A stretch of 55,343 bases of DNA from Spartobacteria bacterium UBA5019 (GTDB taxonomy: Bacteria > Verrucomicrobiota > Verrucomicrobiia > Chthoniobacterales > Terrimicrobiaceae): positions 1 through 55,343 of the forward strand of contig DGXZ01000033.1 in NCBI GenBank assembly GCA_002396485.1, in the 5' to 3' direction. The notes beneath the pieces were generated by a model that was not told the DNA's origin, made no database searches, and worked only from the letters and a program-made list of their open reading frames with translations. The translations under genes and the position numbers were made by a program. Positions 34,064-41,151 of this stretch are shown one piece after another. How positions within the stretch are numbered: position 1 is the first letter of the stretch; every line of letters starts with the position of its first letter.

Positions 34064-34414
34064 TTAGTCCTCCAGCCGGATTATCTTGGCATCGCTCCAG
34101 AGGCCTTCGAGATCGTAAAAGGCGCGTTTGGAATCCAAGAAGAGATGGCAAATGAGTCCGCCAAAATCTGTGACGATCCATTGGCTCACGGGAAAGCCAT
34201 CGGCCGAAATGGGTCGCTCTTCACGTTCCTCGCGGGCCTTTTCGCGGATCGATGAGGCGATGGCTTTGAGCTGGGGTTCAGAGTTTGCAGAGCAAATGAG
34301 GAAGAAATCGGTGAAGTCGGAGACGCCCCGCATATCGAGCAGGACGATGTCTTCGGCCTTTTTATCAGCGGCGGCTGACGCGCAGACGCGGGCGAGTTTT
34401 TCAGTGTCAGTCAT
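34064..34414 (-). CDS. rsfS: Ribosomal silencing factor RsfS
   Basis: The 116 residues match RsfS/Iojap: KAEDIVLLDMRGVSDFTDFF and LICSANSEPQLKAIA (about 19-53), then WIVTDFGGLICHLFLDSKRA and FYDLEGLWSDA (about 80-109). It binds L14 and blocks joining of ribosomal subunits when nutrients are short. It lies directly after nadD with an 8-nt overlap, a widespread arrangement. Confidence 0.96.
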   Translation of the reverse strand: MTDTEKLARVCASAAADKKAEDIVLLDMRGVSDFTDFFLICSANSEPQLKAIASSIREKAREEREERPISADGFPVSQWIVTDFGGLICHLFLDSKRAFYDLEGLWSDAKIIRLED

Positions 34415-34979
34415 TCAGGTAAAGTTGATGCCGTGTGAGAATCGCCCAAACGGCGTCCGGCAGCAAGTAGCGAACCGAGAGGCCCCGGGCAATGCGATTC
34501 CGGATGTCTGTGGAGGAAATATCGATACTGCGTCTGATGACCGGAAAGCCCTCGGCAGATTCCAAGTTGCCCCGAGCCAGCACGACAAAGGATGCCAATT
34601 TCTTGAACTCGTCAATTTCCCACCATGTGTGAAGTGAGGAGACGTTGTCCTCACCGATGAAATAAAAAAACTCAGCCTGTGGAAAACGCCGCTGCATGAG
34701 CTTCACAGTATCAACGGCGAAGGACGGCCGCTCACGCTCGGCCTCGCAGGCATCCATCGAAAACCGGGGCTCACCGGCAATAGCGGCTGCGACCATTTCG
34801 CAGCGAAGACGGGCCGCCACAGGCGGGCGCGCAAGTTTGTGGGGAGACACGTTCGCCGGAATGAAAATGACACGATCCAAGCCGAGGGACTCCATGGCAT
34901 CACGCGCCAGAATGAGGTGTCCGTGGTGGATGGGATCGAAGCTCCCGCCGAACAAACCGATTTTTTCTGAAGAAATCAT
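34407..34979 (-). CDS. nadD: Nicotinate-nucleotide adenylyltransferase
   Basis: From ATG 34979 the product is 190 residues, normal for NadD. Motifs: IGLFGGSFDPIHHGHLILAR (adenylyl-transfer GGxFDPxHxGH) and ISSTDIRNRIARG (ISSTxIR) near the C-terminus. It makes deamido-NAD from nicotinate mononucleotide in the cytoplasm. An ATG 15 nt further upstream is possible. It overlaps rsfS and is divergent from nagZ with a 37-nt gap. Confidence 0.96.
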   Translation of the reverse strand: MISSEKIGLFGGSFDPIHHGHLILARDAMESLGLDRVIFIPANVSPHKLARPPVAARLRCEMVAAAIAGEPRFSMDACEAERERPSFAVDTVKLMQRRFPQAEFFYFIGEDNVSSLHTWWEIDEFKKLASFVVLARGNLESAEGFPVIRRSIDISSTDIRNRIARGLSVRYLLPDAVWAILTRHQLYLND

Positions 34980-35016
34980 TTCGACAGCCCGCATCAAATC
35001 TGGTTTTCCCCTCCTC

Positions 35017-36114
35017 ATGCCATCCCAAAATCCCGGTCAGCTTCTTCTCGTTGGTGTTCCCGGCGCGGAACTCGATTCCGAATCCGCCCGCCTCTTCCGT
35101 CAAATCCAGCCCGGAGGATTCATTCTCTTTGGCCGAAACATCAAGACGCCCCAGCAACTCCGCAAACTCATCGACGACCTTCGGGATCTGAGCAGCGTTG
35201 AGCCAATCATCACGATCGACCAAGAGGGTGGACGCGTGTCCCGGCTCAAACTCATCGGCAACGAACCTCCCAACGCCCAGCAGCTCCGCGACTGCGGGGA
35301 TCTGGATTTGATCCGCCGCCATGGAGACATCACCGGCCGCATCCTGCGCATTTTCGGCTTCAACCTGGACCTCTGCCCCGTGCTGGACATTTCCTTCGAC
35401 GACGAAGCCGACAACTCGCTTCGCGGGCGCTGCTACGGACGCGATGTCGCCGAGGTCATTAAAAAATCCAGCGCCTTCAACGAGGCACTACGAGCTACTG
35501 GAGTGATGAGCTGCGGCAAGCATTTCCCCGGCTATGCCTCGGCCGGCCTCGACCCGCACCACGAACTTCCCCGCATCGAACGCTCGAAGGAACTCATGGA
35601 AGAGCACGAACTCGCCGTCTTCCGGCACTTCGCAAAATCGGTGGATAGCATGATGATCGGACATATTGCCGTTTCAGGACTCGACGCGGTGAACCGTCCC
35701 GCCTCGCTCTCGCCCGTCATCATCCGCGACCTGCTGCGGAAGGATATGGGATTTGAGGGCCTGGTGATGACAGACGATCTCGATATGGGAGCCATTCTGA
35801 ACCACTACGGATTCGATGAAACGATGCGCCTCGGCATCGAAGCGGGCAACGACATGCTCATGATCTGCCACCGCATCGAAATGGCCGCCGCCGCGAAGAA
35901 GGCCATCGACACCATGGGCAAAAAACTCGACGAGGCTCTTGAAGCCATGGCCCGCTGCAAGTCGCGCCTCGCTCCGCCCACGCCGTTTTCGCTGGAGGCA
36001 TTCCAGGCGGTGGATGCTGAAATTTACGACCTCCGCGTGTCTGTTCTCGGCCCCGAATTGGCCGCGCAGCGCAGTCCAGAAGACGGGAAACGCTCGCCGG
36101 TGGAGCTTTACTGA
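35017..36114 (+). CDS. nagZ: Beta-N-acetylhexosaminidase (GH3, NagZ-like)
   Basis: ATG 35017 gives 365 residues. The GH3 core includes PGGFILFGRNI, ITIDQEGGRVSRL, CGKHFPGYASAGLDPHHELP (around 165-190) and the nucleophile motif LVMTDDLDMGAI near residue 250. The catalytic loop keeps Asp and His as D-P-H in place of the common D-S-H, and has GY where NagZ usually has GH. NagZ cleaves GlcNAc from anhydromuropeptides during wall recycling. No signal peptide is seen, in keeping with a cytoplasmic enzyme. The frame continues upstream antisense to nadD, which is not coding. Confidence 0.93.
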   Translation: MPSQNPGQLLLVGVPGAELDSESARLFRQIQPGGFILFGRNIKTPQQLRKLIDDLRDLSSVEPIITIDQEGGRVSRLKLIGNEPPNAQQLRDCGDLDLIRRHGDITGRILRIFGFNLDLCPVLDISFDDEADNSLRGRCYGRDVAEVIKKSSAFNEALRATGVMSCGKHFPGYASAGLDPHHELPRIERSKELMEEHELAVFRHFAKSVDSMMIGHIAVSGLDAVNRPASLSPVIIRDLLRKDMGFEGLVMTDDLDMGAILNHYGFDETMRLGIEAGNDMLMICHRIEMAAAAKKAIDTMGKKLDEALEAMARCKSRLAPPTPFSLEAFQAVDAEIYDLRVSVLGPELAAQRSPEDGKRSPVELY

Positions 36115-36127
36115 AGGAGAATTTTCA

Positions 36128-36154
36128 CCACGGAGGACACGGAGAGCACGGAGG
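36128..36154 (+). repeat. CACGGAG-type dispersed repeat copy
   Basis: CCACGGAGGACACGGAGAGC followed by ACGGAGG. This is the clearest of three related copies (also 6077-6103 and 16346-16366). The rest of the gap before ispH contains AATACCAAGAAATGCCGT (36174-36191), which is 16/18 identical to 26406-26423, so the gap is a mosaic of intergenic repeats. Confidence 0.6.
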
Positions 36155-36255
36155 TGATTTTTTCTGGTGACCAAATACCAAGAAATGCCGTTTGAATCTG
36201 GGTCATCCTGTTTTTGTGTTAAAAAGATCGTTTTTGGATTTAAGCTGAACCCACT

Positions 36256-37449
36256 TTGAGCACGCCAAATCGAGTCAATATCCGCACGCCTGATGTCATG
36301 GCCCATGTCCACGCACAGGTTGAAAAACATTATCGCAGCGAGTTGGTGGAGAAGATTCGGGCGCAAGGCGGCGTCCTTCAGGTCGGTAACACGACTATCC
36401 GATTGGCGAAGGAATTCGGTTTTTGCTACGGCGTCGAGAGGGCCATCGATCTGGCCTATGCGGCAGGCAAGGTTTTCACAGACCGGCGGATTTTTCTTCT
36501 GGGTGAAATCATCCACAACCCGGATGTGAATGCCCAGATGGATGCGCTCGGCATACAGCATCTCGCCGCCCACCCTTCTGACGCCGATCTGAAAAATTTG
36601 AAAGGAGATGATGTCGTGATCGTGCCCGCCTTCGGAGCCGAGGTATCGGTGATCGACGCGGTGAAGGCGCATGGCTGCCAGATCGTGGACACCACCTGCG
36701 GGGATGTGATGAGCGTCTGGAAGCGCGTGCGGCAAAATGCCACTGAGCGGGTCACCTCGATCATTCACGGCAAGGCCTCGCATGAGGAAACGCGCGCAAC
36801 GGCCTCGAGGGCCCTTGGTGGTGACGGACTGGGACATTTTGTGATCGTGCTGGACTTGAAGGAGTCTCAAAAGGTGGCCGACTTCATGGTGAATGGCGGT
36901 GACCCTGCGGAGTTTCTTGCCGCCTTCCGTGGAGCTGTGAGCCCAGGGTTCGACCCGTCGCACCACCTGCAGCGCATCGGCGTGGCAAACCAAACCACCA
37001 TGCTGCGCAGCGAAACCGAGGCCATCCAGAACCTGCTGCGGGAGGCCGTGGCAAAGCGCGACGGTGGCAGCACGGCAAACTTTCGGTATTTCGATACGAT
37101 CTGCGGAGCCACACAGGATCGTCAAGATGCCCTCTTCCAACTCCTGAACGAATCCCTCGACATGCTCATGGTTGTCGGAGGTTACAATAGCTCGAATACA
37201 ACGCATCTGGCTGAAATCGGATCAGAAAAGCTACCCACCTGGTTCATCCGCAATGCGGACTGCCTGACCTCGTCGAATGAAATCCGCCACTTCGACCTGC
37301 ACGCTAAAAAAGAAATTGTCTCGAAGGATTGGCTGCCGGACAGGAAATTTTTGACTATAGGCATCACGGCGGGGGCCAGTTGCCCGAACAGCCTCATCGA
37401 AGACACCCTCCGCCGCTTGCTGGAACTGCGTGGAGAGTCTGTGGCCTGA
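36256..37449 (+). CDS. ispH: 4-hydroxy-3-methylbut-2-enyl diphosphate reductase
   Basis: The 397 residues match the long form of IspH (plant/cyanobacterial-like length, versus about 315 in E. coli). The three Fe-S cluster cysteines are in EFGFCYGVERAID (near 55), VDTTCGDVMSVWKR (near 149) and GASCPNSLIED (near 380). GEIIHNPDVN is the substrate-binding His motif. It catalyses the last step of the MEP isoprenoid pathway. The start is TTG at 36256, the only suitable codon before the conserved region. No ribosome site is visible. Confidence 0.97.
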   Translation: MSTPNRVNIRTPDVMAHVHAQVEKHYRSELVEKIRAQGGVLQVGNTTIRLAKEFGFCYGVERAIDLAYAAGKVFTDRRIFLLGEIIHNPDVNAQMDALGIQHLAAHPSDADLKNLKGDDVVIVPAFGAEVSVIDAVKAHGCQIVDTTCGDVMSVWKRVRQNATERVTSIIHGKASHEETRATASRALGGDGLGHFVIVLDLKESQKVADFMVNGGDPAEFLAAFRGAVSPGFDPSHHLQRIGVANQTTMLRSETEAIQNLLREAVAKRDGGSTANFRYFDTICGATQDRQDALFQLLNESLDMLMVVGGYNSSNTTHLAEIGSEKLPTWFIRNADCLTSSNEIRHFDLHAKKEIVSKDWLPDRKFLTIGITAGASCPNSLIEDTLRRLLELRGESVA

Positions 37450-37497
37450 GATTTCTTGCCTACGGGATTTGGGGCGATTTTTGTGGCACGGGCGTCT

Positions 37498-37940
37498 CGA
37501 AACCCTTGGAGGGCGATGCTCCGTCAGCGCCCATTATTCCCGCGGGCGAGCCCGACCTTGTCCCTTGGAATGGGGCGGGGCTTCGCCCCGCGAGAGTCGG
37601 ACGACACGGAGGTCGTCCCTCCAATATCCCAACGAACGCGGCGCGGGAGCGCCTATCGAAACCCTTGGAGGGCGATGCTCCGTCGGCGCCCATTTTTTCC
37701 GCGCGCCAGCGCGGCCTTGTCCCTTGGAATGGGGCGGGGCTTCGCCCCGCGAGAGTCGGACGACACGGAGGTCGTCCCTCCAATATCCCAACGAACGGGG
37801 CGCGGGAGCGCCTATCGAAAACCTTGGAGGGCGATGCTCCGTCGGCACCCATTTTTCCCGCGCGCCAGCGCGGCCTTGTCGGCCGGAATGAGGCGGGGCT
37901 GCGCCCCGCGAGAGTCGGACGACACGGAGGTCGTCCCTCC
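37498..37940 (+). repeat. 159-bp tandem repeat array (2.8 copies)
   Basis: Units start at 37498, 37657 and 37816, exactly 159 bp apart; the third is cut short at about 37940. Each unit holds CGAAACCCTTGGAGGGCGAT (with one change in copy 3), a GC hairpin (GCGGGGC-TTC-GCCCCGC), and a second hairpin GGACGAC-ACGGAG-GTCGTCC at 37599-37618, 37758-37777 and 37917-37936. Because 159 is a multiple of three, reading frames stay open across units and create false proteins on both strands. The 37450-38044 interval contains only this array and its flanks. A single further copy lies at 39571-39675. Confidence 0.9.
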
Positions 37941-38044
37941 AAGGCCACTGCAGCCTCAGGTCTGCCAGCTCTCCGGCTCCGCCTCCAAGCACGGCATCCC
38001 TTCGGCTTCTTCTTCCTTCTCACTTTCCCTTGAGCTGCGGAAGG

Positions 38045-38944
38045 CTAGTTTCCAGAGCTGCGGGCCAGACGGAAGCCGGTGTAGTCATCGCGGTAGTCCG
38101 GATTGTGGAAGCTGTTGCGGGAGGCGACAGTGCAGACGTCCGCGTAGAGGCTCCAGCTGCCGCCGCGGATGCCACGGAGGGGGTATACAACATCCTCGCA
38201 CCACTCCCACAAATTCCCACTCATGTCGTGAATACCTAATTCATTCGCCGCTTTTGTGCCTCCGGCAGCGTTACTCGCATACCACGCAACCGCATTCACA
38301 TCACTGCTGCCGCTATAGATTAAGCCTATACCGCTCAGTCCTCCCCTTGCCGCCCACTCCCACTCCGCTTCAGTCGGAAGCCTGTATCCATTCGCGCTGC
38401 TATTCACCGTTGGCTCGCTCTGCCCAGTCCTATAGGTCGCTCCACTCATCTGATACACCGGCGTCAACCCCTCCTTCTCGCTCCTCGCATTCATCCACTT
38501 CACCACATCATACCAATTCACATTGGTGACTGGAAAATTGTCGGCACTACCAGACTTATAAGTAGCGCCCACCCCAGCCAAATCGCTGTAACCGTTCACC
38601 ACGGCCCAAGCGCGCACTTCTTTCCATTCGCCCCATGTCACTTCATATTTCCCAATCTGGAAGGTGGCAACAGTTTGGCCTGCAAGCCCTGACCCCTGCG
38701 GAAGCGTCCCGCCTTGCACGTTCACAAACACATCGCCAAGAACTCCTGCGGCCGCATCCTGGAGACGCACGGCCATCGTGCGATTGCCGGACACGGCATT
38801 TCCTGCGCCGTCGGTCAGCCGGCCCTGGTAGTTGATGAGGCTGGGCACCTGCGCTGAAAGCGGCAAGGTAGTGAAGAGGGCGGCGAGCGGGAGAAGTCGG
38901 ACCTGACGGAGCAGGTCCCTCCAAAGGGTGTTGGTTATTTTCAT
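38045..38944 (-). CDS. Secreted SUMF1-fold (FGE-sulfatase family) protein
   Basis: The 299-residue product has a signal peptide (LLPLAALFTTLPLSAQ), then a short tail-fibre-like module common in Verrucomicrobia (SLINYQGRLTDGAGNAVSGN). The SUMF1 domain follows from about 90: IGKYEVTWGEWKEV, FPVTNVNWYDVVKWMNAR, YRLPTEAEWEWAARGG, DMSGNLWEWCEDV and TGFRLARS. The active-site cysteine pair of true formylglycine-generating enzymes is absent near the C-terminus (TVASRNSFHN), so it is probably not a sulfatase activator. The bases coding for WRDLLRQVR in the signal peptide n-region are a diverged copy of the nearby repeat hairpin. Confidence 0.88.
   Translation of the reverse strand: MKITNTLWRDLLRQVRLLPLAALFTTLPLSAQVPSLINYQGRLTDGAGNAVSGNRTMAVRLQDAAAGVLGDVFVNVQGGTLPQGSGLAGQTVATFQIGKYEVTWGEWKEVRAWAVVNGYSDLAGVGATYKSGSADNFPVTNVNWYDVVKWMNARSEKEGLTPVYQMSGATYRTGQSEPTVNSSANGYRLPTEAEWEWAARGGLSGIGLIYSGSSDVNAVAWYASNAAGGTKAANELGIHDMSGNLWEWCEDVVYPLRGIRGGSWSLYADVCTVASRNSFHNPDYRDDYTGFRLARSSGN
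38899..38918 (-). repeat. Diverged repeat hairpin inside signal-peptide codons
   Basis: The plus strand reads GGACCTG-ACGGAG-CAGGTCC, a perfect 7-bp stem with the same ACGGAG loop as the hairpin in the 159-bp units. Three base pairs in the stem differ from GGACGAC/GTCGTCC, all with matching changes on the other arm. Flanks (AGTC before, CTCCA after) are also conserved. It lies within codons near the start of the SUMF1-fold gene. Confidence 0.75.
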
Positions 38945-38954
38945 GGCTGTGGTT

Positions 38955-39521
38955 TTAGTTGGTTGGGATCAGGATTTCGATTTTGAGAAAATATTTCGGC
39001 GACTGGCTCAGCGCATACTGCCACTCCACGGTCGAGCCATCGCCCGTGATCGTGTCGTGCTGCGTCCATGTGCCTTGCAAATTCGCGGTTCCCCACACGC
39101 GGTAGCTGCGCCCTGCGACCGTAGGCACTGTGAGAACCAGATTTCCGCCCGAGGCGTGCGATGTCGGCCGGAAGACCGACGCCGCCGAGCCAGGATCTGT
39201 GCCAGCGAGATATTCCATCAAGTGGGATGTGCCGTCGCCGTCTAGATCCGCACTGGCGCTGGCTCCTGTGGCTCCGAAGTGTTGCGTCTCCCACGCGTCG
39301 GGCAGGCCGTTGCCATCTGCATCGGAGCCGGCAGGAATCTCAGGATAAAGAATTTCGATGAGGCCCGTTGCGCTTGCGCTCGTATCGAAACCGCCGCCGA
39401 TCGAGGAGTGGTTGGTCCCGCTGCCGAGCAATGCCACGCCACCGCCGGAGTCGATGGCCGCCGAAAGTAAGCCGCCAAAAGCAGCAAAGAAGATCAGAAA
39501 AAACCGAATGGCGCGGCGCAT
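38955..39521 (-). CDS. Secreted protein with calcium-binding repeat
   Basis: The 188 residues begin with a signal peptide (RFFLIFFAAFGGLLSA). The middle has a thrombospondin type 3/EF-like segment with two Asp-rich loops (GSDADGNGLPDAWETQHFG and SADLDGDGTSHLMEYL, about 65-110), typical of verrucomicrobial exported proteins. A C-terminal beta-rich domain (GRSYRVWGTANLQGTW) resembles modules found after such repeats. It lies 10 nt upstream of the SUMF1-fold gene and is probably co-transcribed. Function unknown; surface location is inferred. Confidence 0.8.
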   Translation of the reverse strand: MRRAIRFFLIFFAAFGGLLSAAIDSGGGVALLGSGTNHSSIGGGFDTSASATGLIEILYPEIPAGSDADGNGLPDAWETQHFGATGASASADLDGDGTSHLMEYLAGTDPGSAASVFRPTSHASGGNLVLTVPTVAGRSYRVWGTANLQGTWTQHDTITGDGSTVEWQYALSQSPKYFLKIEILIPTN

Positions 39522-39570
39522 CGCGAGGGATACCGCATGAGCTGGGGCGTCGAGTCAAGCATGGGCTTGA

Positions 39571-39675
39571 AATGGCGGGGCTTCACCCCGCGAAAGTCGG
39601 ACGACACGGAGGTCGTCCCTCCAGTTTCCCAACGGACGTGGCGCGGGAGCGCCTATCGAAAACCTTGGAGGGCGA
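39571..39675 (+). repeat. Single diverged copy of the 159-bp unit
   Basis: This copy has the same order as the array at 37498: GC hairpin with one stem mismatch (GCGGGGCTTCACCCCGC), hairpin GGACGAC-ACGGAG-GTCGTCC at 39599-39618, then GCGCGGGAGCGCCTATCGAA and CTTGGAGGGCGA. It has the same orientation as the array, and the two secreted-protein genes lie between. It occupies most of the 39522-39742 gap. Confidence 0.88.
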
Positions 39676-39742
39676 GGTGATGAAATATCCCAAAGGGATT
39701 TGACTGACTTTTTCTTCCCTGCGGCCTAGGATTTGCGCACGC

Positions 39743-40663
39743 ATGAAAACAGAAATCATCCCTCACGCCGGTTGGGAGCGCAATCTGCGGCTCGCCAATG
39801 ATCAGATCGAACTCGTGGTCACACTCGATGTGGGGCCGCGCATCATCAGCTTCCGCACTAAGAACGGAGCGAATGTTTTCAAGACCTTCGATGGTCAGCT
39901 TGGCGGCACCGGCGAGACGGAGTGGATGATTCGCGGAGGCCACCGCTTCTGGATCGCTCCCGAGGATCTGGAGCGAACCTACCATATCGACAACCACCCT
40001 ACACGGCATTGGGTGGATTCCACCACGGGGGAGGTCATTTTTGAAGCCGAGCAACAGGCCGGCGGGCGGATTTTGAAGACGCTCGGGATCACGATTGCGC
40101 CGGATTCCCCAAGAGTGAGAGTCCGGCACACGGCTAAAAACACAGACTCCAAACCACTCGAATTTTCCGCATGGGCGCTGAGTGTGATGAAGGCCGGAGG
40201 CACCGCTGTGATACCCCAACCGCCGCTTGGAGAACATCCGAGGGATTTGCTGCCGAACCGCGCGATGGTTCTTTGGCCTTACACAGACCTGAGTGATGCG
40301 CGTTGGCGGATCGGGCGGGACTATTTCATCCTGCGCCAAGCAGCAGATCGCCCGCCCACGAAGATCGGTCTCTCGCATAAGGAAAAACAGGTCGCCTACA
40401 TCGTCGACGATTCCATTTTCATCAAATCCTTCGATTTTATCGAGGGCGAGACCTACCCCGACGGCGGCTGCAATTTCGAGGCCTTCACCAACGGCGACAT
40501 GCTCGAGGTCGAGAGCCTGAGTCCGCTGAAAACCGTCCCGCCCGGCGGAGAGATCACCCACATCGAGGAGTGGACGCTGCTTCCCCTGAGCGGCAGCGTT
40601 TCCACGGAGTCGGATGAGGTCCTCAGCCAAACCCTCGCGCCCTACCTTACGCAGGCCGTTTGA
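39743..40663 (+). CDS. DUF4380-like, mutarotase-fold protein
   Basis: The 306 residues begin ERNLRLANDQIELVVTLDVG, then RIISFRTKNGANVF, and include EWMIRGGHRFWIAPEDLERT and QPPLGEHPRDLLPNR. This pattern is that of DUF4380 proteins, which have a galactose-mutarotase-like beta-sandwich. No signal peptide is seen. The substrate is unknown; an aldose or glucan is a guess from fold. It is followed by a lipoprotein gene 5 nt away. Confidence 0.75.
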   Translation: MKTEIIPHAGWERNLRLANDQIELVVTLDVGPRIISFRTKNGANVFKTFDGQLGGTGETEWMIRGGHRFWIAPEDLERTYHIDNHPTRHWVDSTTGEVIFEAEQQAGGRILKTLGITIAPDSPRVRVRHTAKNTDSKPLEFSAWALSVMKAGGTAVIPQPPLGEHPRDLLPNRAMVLWPYTDLSDARWRIGRDYFILRQAADRPPTKIGLSHKEKQVAYIVDDSIFIKSFDFIEGETYPDGGCNFEAFTNGDMLEVESLSPLKTVPPGGEITHIEEWTLLPLSGSVSTESDEVLSQTLAPYLTQAV

Positions 40664-40668
40664 TTTTT

Positions 40669-41151
40669 ATGAGATCCCTCATCCAACGAGCCTGTCTTGT
40701 GACGCTGGTGGCAACCGCCATTTTTCAGAATGCCTGCCAGACCGTCGATAGTGCAGCCCCCGCCCGGGCGAGCATGAATGCCGCTATCCGCGCTGAAGCC
40801 CCTGGCAACTACTTCATCGGGCGCCGCATGTATAAGAGTGATTACAAAATGTGGGGATGGGTGCGCGAACCCTGCAAGCCTTGGACGACTGCTCAACTCG
40901 TCATGTTTAACGAACAGGCCAAGCTCGCGCCCGACCGCGAGGCGGGAAAACTCGGCGCGGACAACAATTACGAATACCGTCTCAGCGGCCGGTTCAGCGG
41001 TGACACGGTGTATGAGCCGGCCAGCGATAAGTTCTATCCCGAATTCGTCCTCAACGGCTACGAGTTGATCAATACCAAGCCAACCGGCATTTATATAACC
41101 AACCGTCAGGAAGATCCGGATATCCGAATCATCATGGCACCGGTTCATTGA
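40669..41151 (+). CDS. Hypothetical lipoprotein
   Basis: ATG 40669 gives 160 residues with a lipoprotein signal (CLVTLVATAIFQNACQ, Cys near 23). The mature part has PGNYFIGRRMYKSDYKMWGW and ends YITNRQEDPDIRIIM; it is mixed alpha/beta with many aromatic residues. I recognise no named family. It is coupled to the U32 gene, whose TTG start overlaps its TGA stop. Confidence 0.75.
   Translation: MRSLIQRACLVTLVATAIFQNACQTVDSAAPARASMNAAIRAEAPGNYFIGRRMYKSDYKMWGWVREPCKPWTTAQLVMFNEQAKLAPDREAGKLGADNNYEYRLSGRFSGDTVYEPASDKFYPEFVLNGYELINTKPTGIYITNRQEDPDIRIIMAPVH

Noticed and set aside
26406..36191. Shared AATACCAAG-ATGCCGT words at 26406-26423 and 36174-36191
   Set aside because: Sixteen of eighteen bases match, but one copy lies in the frameshifted gene and the match is too short to define an element from this window alone.
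35674..37206. 510-residue minus-strand open frame across nagZ and ispH
   Set aside because: It covers two recognised plus-strand genes and the repeat-filled gap between them.
37498..37940. CRISPR array
   Set aside because: Units are 159 bp with no short repeat/spacer alternation and no cas genes nearby.
37329..38529. Several long apparent proteins across the 159-bp repeat array
   Set aside because: They arise because the unit is a multiple of three; all frames stay open and content is Arg/Pro/Gly-rich repeats.
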